In this document: positions 4,739 through 6,294 of the stretch, piece after piece
Layout: each line of letters starts with the position of its first letter
How positions within the stretch are numbered: position 1 is the first letter of the stretch
From: Methylophaga sp.
GTDB lineage: Bacteria > Pseudomonadota > Gammaproteobacteria > Nitrosococcales > Methylophagaceae
Assembly (NCBI GenBank): GCA_013139345.1
Contig: WTAY01000056.1
Coordinates: 1-6,294, forward strand
Direction: 5' to 3'
DNA: 6,294 bases
Program-made: the position numbers and the translations under genes
Notes under the pieces: generated by a model
Told to the model about the DNA's origin: nothing
The model's input: only the letters and a program-made list of their open reading frames with translations
The model's database searches: none

Positions 4739-6294
4739 ATGACCCAATCTAAACAAGCACTCGGCATCACAGACGTTGTATTACGTGATGCACATCAATC
4801 ATTGTTCGCAACACGCTTGCGTCTTGATGACATGCTTCCTATTGCAGCAAAGCTAGACCAAGTAGGTTATTGGTCAGTTGAAACATGGGGTGGTGCCACA
4901 TTTGATTCATGTATTCGTTATTTAGGCGAAGATCCTTGGCACCGCATTCGTAGCTTGAAAGAAGCAATGCCTAATACCCGCCAACAAATGTTACTTCGCG
5001 GTCAAAACTTATTGGGCTACCGCCATTATGCTGATGATGTAGTGCGTAAGTTTGTTGAACGTGCAGCCATTAACGGGGTTGATGTTTTCCGTGTATTTGA
5101 TGCAATGAATGACCCGCGTAACCTTGAAACAGCAATTAAAGCCGTGCAAGAAAATGATCGCCATGCCCAAGGTACAATTTCATATACATTAAGCCCCGTT
5201 CATGACCTTAATACATGGGTTGATTTAGCTAAACGTATTGAAGATATGGGCGCGCATTCTTTATGTATTAAAGATATGGCGGGCTTACTTAAACCTTATA
5301 CTGGTTTTGAACTCGTTTCAGCATTGAAACACGCTATTGATATTCCTATTCAAGTACATTCTCATGCAACAACCGGTTTATCTACGTCAACACTTCTAAA
5401 ATGTGTTGAAGCTGGTGCCGATACTGTTGATACCGCTATTTCTACTATGTCGATGACATACGGTCATTCAGCGACTGAAAGCGTTGTCTCAATCTTTGAA
5501 GGTACTGATCGCGATACCGGTTTGAATACTGAACTTTTAGCTGAAGTAGCTGATTATTTCCGTGAAGTTCGCAAAAAATATGCACCATGGGAAGGTTCAT
5601 TAAAAGGTGTTGATGCTCGCATCCTTGACGCTCAAGTTCCAGGTGGCATGTTAACCAATATGGAAAGCCAGCTTCGTGAACAAGGTGCAAGTGATCGTTT
5701 CGCTGAAGTATTGGACGAAATCCCACGTGTTCGTGAAGATTTAGGCTTTATACCTCTGGTTACACCAACATCACAAATTGTAGGTACTCAAGCAGTACTC
5801 AACGTATTAACTGGCGAACGCTATAAAACAGTGACAACAGAGACTGCCGGCGTATTAAAAGGTGAATACGGTGCAGCTCCTGCTGCATTCAATGCTGAGT
5901 TACAAAATACGGTACTTGATGGTGCAGAAGTAATTACATGTCGCCCTGCTGATTTGATTGAACCAGAAATGGAAAGACTAACAGCTGAATTACAAGAGAT
6001 TGCTGAAGCGGATAATATTCAACTTGAAGAAGGCGAACGTGAAATTGATGATGTATTAACCTATGCATTGTTCACTCAAGTTGGTCTCAAGTTCCTAGAA
6101 AACCGTAATAACCCAGATGCATTTGAACCTGTTCCAACATTAGAAGCTGCAGAAGCGGCGACTAGAGCGCCAAGTGATGAAGAAGTGTATACCATTGCTG
6201 TTAATGGACAAAGCTATGTAGTTCAAGTCAATGAAGGTGGTGATATTAGTAATATTACATCATCAGCACCTGCAATATCTTCTCCTGCCGTAGC
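4739..6294 (+). CDS. oadA: Oxaloacetate decarboxylase alpha subunit, C-terminal end beyond the window
   Basis: An ATG at 4739, with GAAGG at 4728-4732, opens a frame that runs to the window edge for 518 complete codons without a stop. Residues about 8-270 form the carboxyltransferase barrel: ITDVVLRDAHQS with metal ligand D17, CIKDMAGL with the catalytic K178, and QVHSHATTGLS with metal ligands H207 and H209. Residues about 290-480 match the conserved PYC/OADA region (PGGMLTNM, VTPTSQIVGTQA, KGEYGAAP). A variable linker (ISNITSSAPAISSPAV) begins before the cut. The enzyme transfers a carboxyl group from oxaloacetate to a biotin on its own C-terminal domain, yielding pyruvate. OadB then removes CO2 while exporting sodium. 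The family length is about 595, so roughly 75-80 residues with the biotinylated lysine (AMKM motif) lie to the right. oadB is expected next. Confidence 0.95.
   Translation, partial: MTQSKQALGITDVVLRDAHQSLFATRLRLDDMLPIAAKLDQVGYWSVETWGGATFDSCIRYLGEDPWHRIRSLKEAMPNTRQQMLLRGQNLLGYRHYADDVVRKFVERAAINGVDVFRVFDAMNDPRNLETAIKAVQENDRHAQGTISYTLSPVHDLNTWVDLAKRIEDMGAHSLCIKDMAGLLKPYTGFELVSALKHAIDIPIQVHSHATTGLSTSTLLKCVEAGADTVDTAISTMSMTYGHSATESVVSIFEGTDRDTGLNTELLAEVADYFREVRKKYAPWEGSLKGVDARILDAQVPGGMLTNMESQLREQGASDRFAEVLDEIPRVREDLGFIPLVTPTSQIVGTQAVLNVLTGERYKTVTTETAGVLKGEYGAAPAAFNAELQNTVLDGAEVITCRPADLIEPEMERLTAELQEIAEADNIQLEEGEREIDDVLTYALFTQVGLKFLENRNNPDAFEPVPTLEAAEAATRAPSDEEVYTIAVNGQSYVVQVNEGGDISNITSSAPAISSPAV

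Noticed and set aside
5445..5726. - strand open frame inside oadA
   Set aside because: It is a shadow of the strongly conserved oadA reading frame.
1..6294. CRISPR array, tRNA or rRNA genes
   Set aside because: No regularly spaced direct repeats and no tRNA- or rRNA-like segments were seen on either strand.

Overview
The window looks like chromosomal DNA from a marine gammaproteobacterium of the Vibrio/Shewanella/Moritella/Psychromonas kind. The main reason is the oadG-oadA order of a sodium-pumping oxaloacetate decarboxylase operon, with GC of roughly 45% in oadA and closely related protein sequences. The exact genus cannot be settled from the sequence alone.

Left part (1-1991) looks like an accessory island. 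The first 124 bases are the end of an insertion sequence of the IS1595 type. The first 28 codons of its transposase run leftwards off the window edge. The insertion sequence stops just before a small lipoprotein gene (138-404) and has probably removed that gene's native start. Two tightly linked genes on the + strand follow. One is an HNH endonuclease with the N-terminal helical region seen in restriction enzymes (483-1196). The other is a membrane-anchored NERD-domain protein with a topoisomerase-type zinc ribbon (1215-1991). They are 18 bp apart and rich in A+T (about 30-32% GC by hand count), so they form a plausible, possibly undescribed, two-gene nuclease/defence unit.

Middle (1992-2326) is a gap between convergent genes. 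It holds two palindromic repeats: a short perfect hairpin in a context resembling dispersed miniature repeats, and a 74-bp REP-like element made of two hairpins that can also fold as one long stem.

Right part (2327-6294) looks like core genome with unusual content. An RNase J-type metallo-beta-lactamase/beta-CASP ribonuclease is on the - strand (2327-3715). Divergent from it is a protein whose C-terminal half is the FliG C-terminal domain, but with no rest of FliG and with part of the torque-generating charge pattern lost (3778-4302). The oxaloacetate decarboxylase operon follows: an extended -10 promoter, oadG (4402-4683) and oadA (4739 to the window edge, missing its biotin domain). OadA carries out carboxyl transfer from oxaloacetate to biotin, OadG anchors it, and OadB (expected just beyond the edge) couples decarboxylation to sodium export.
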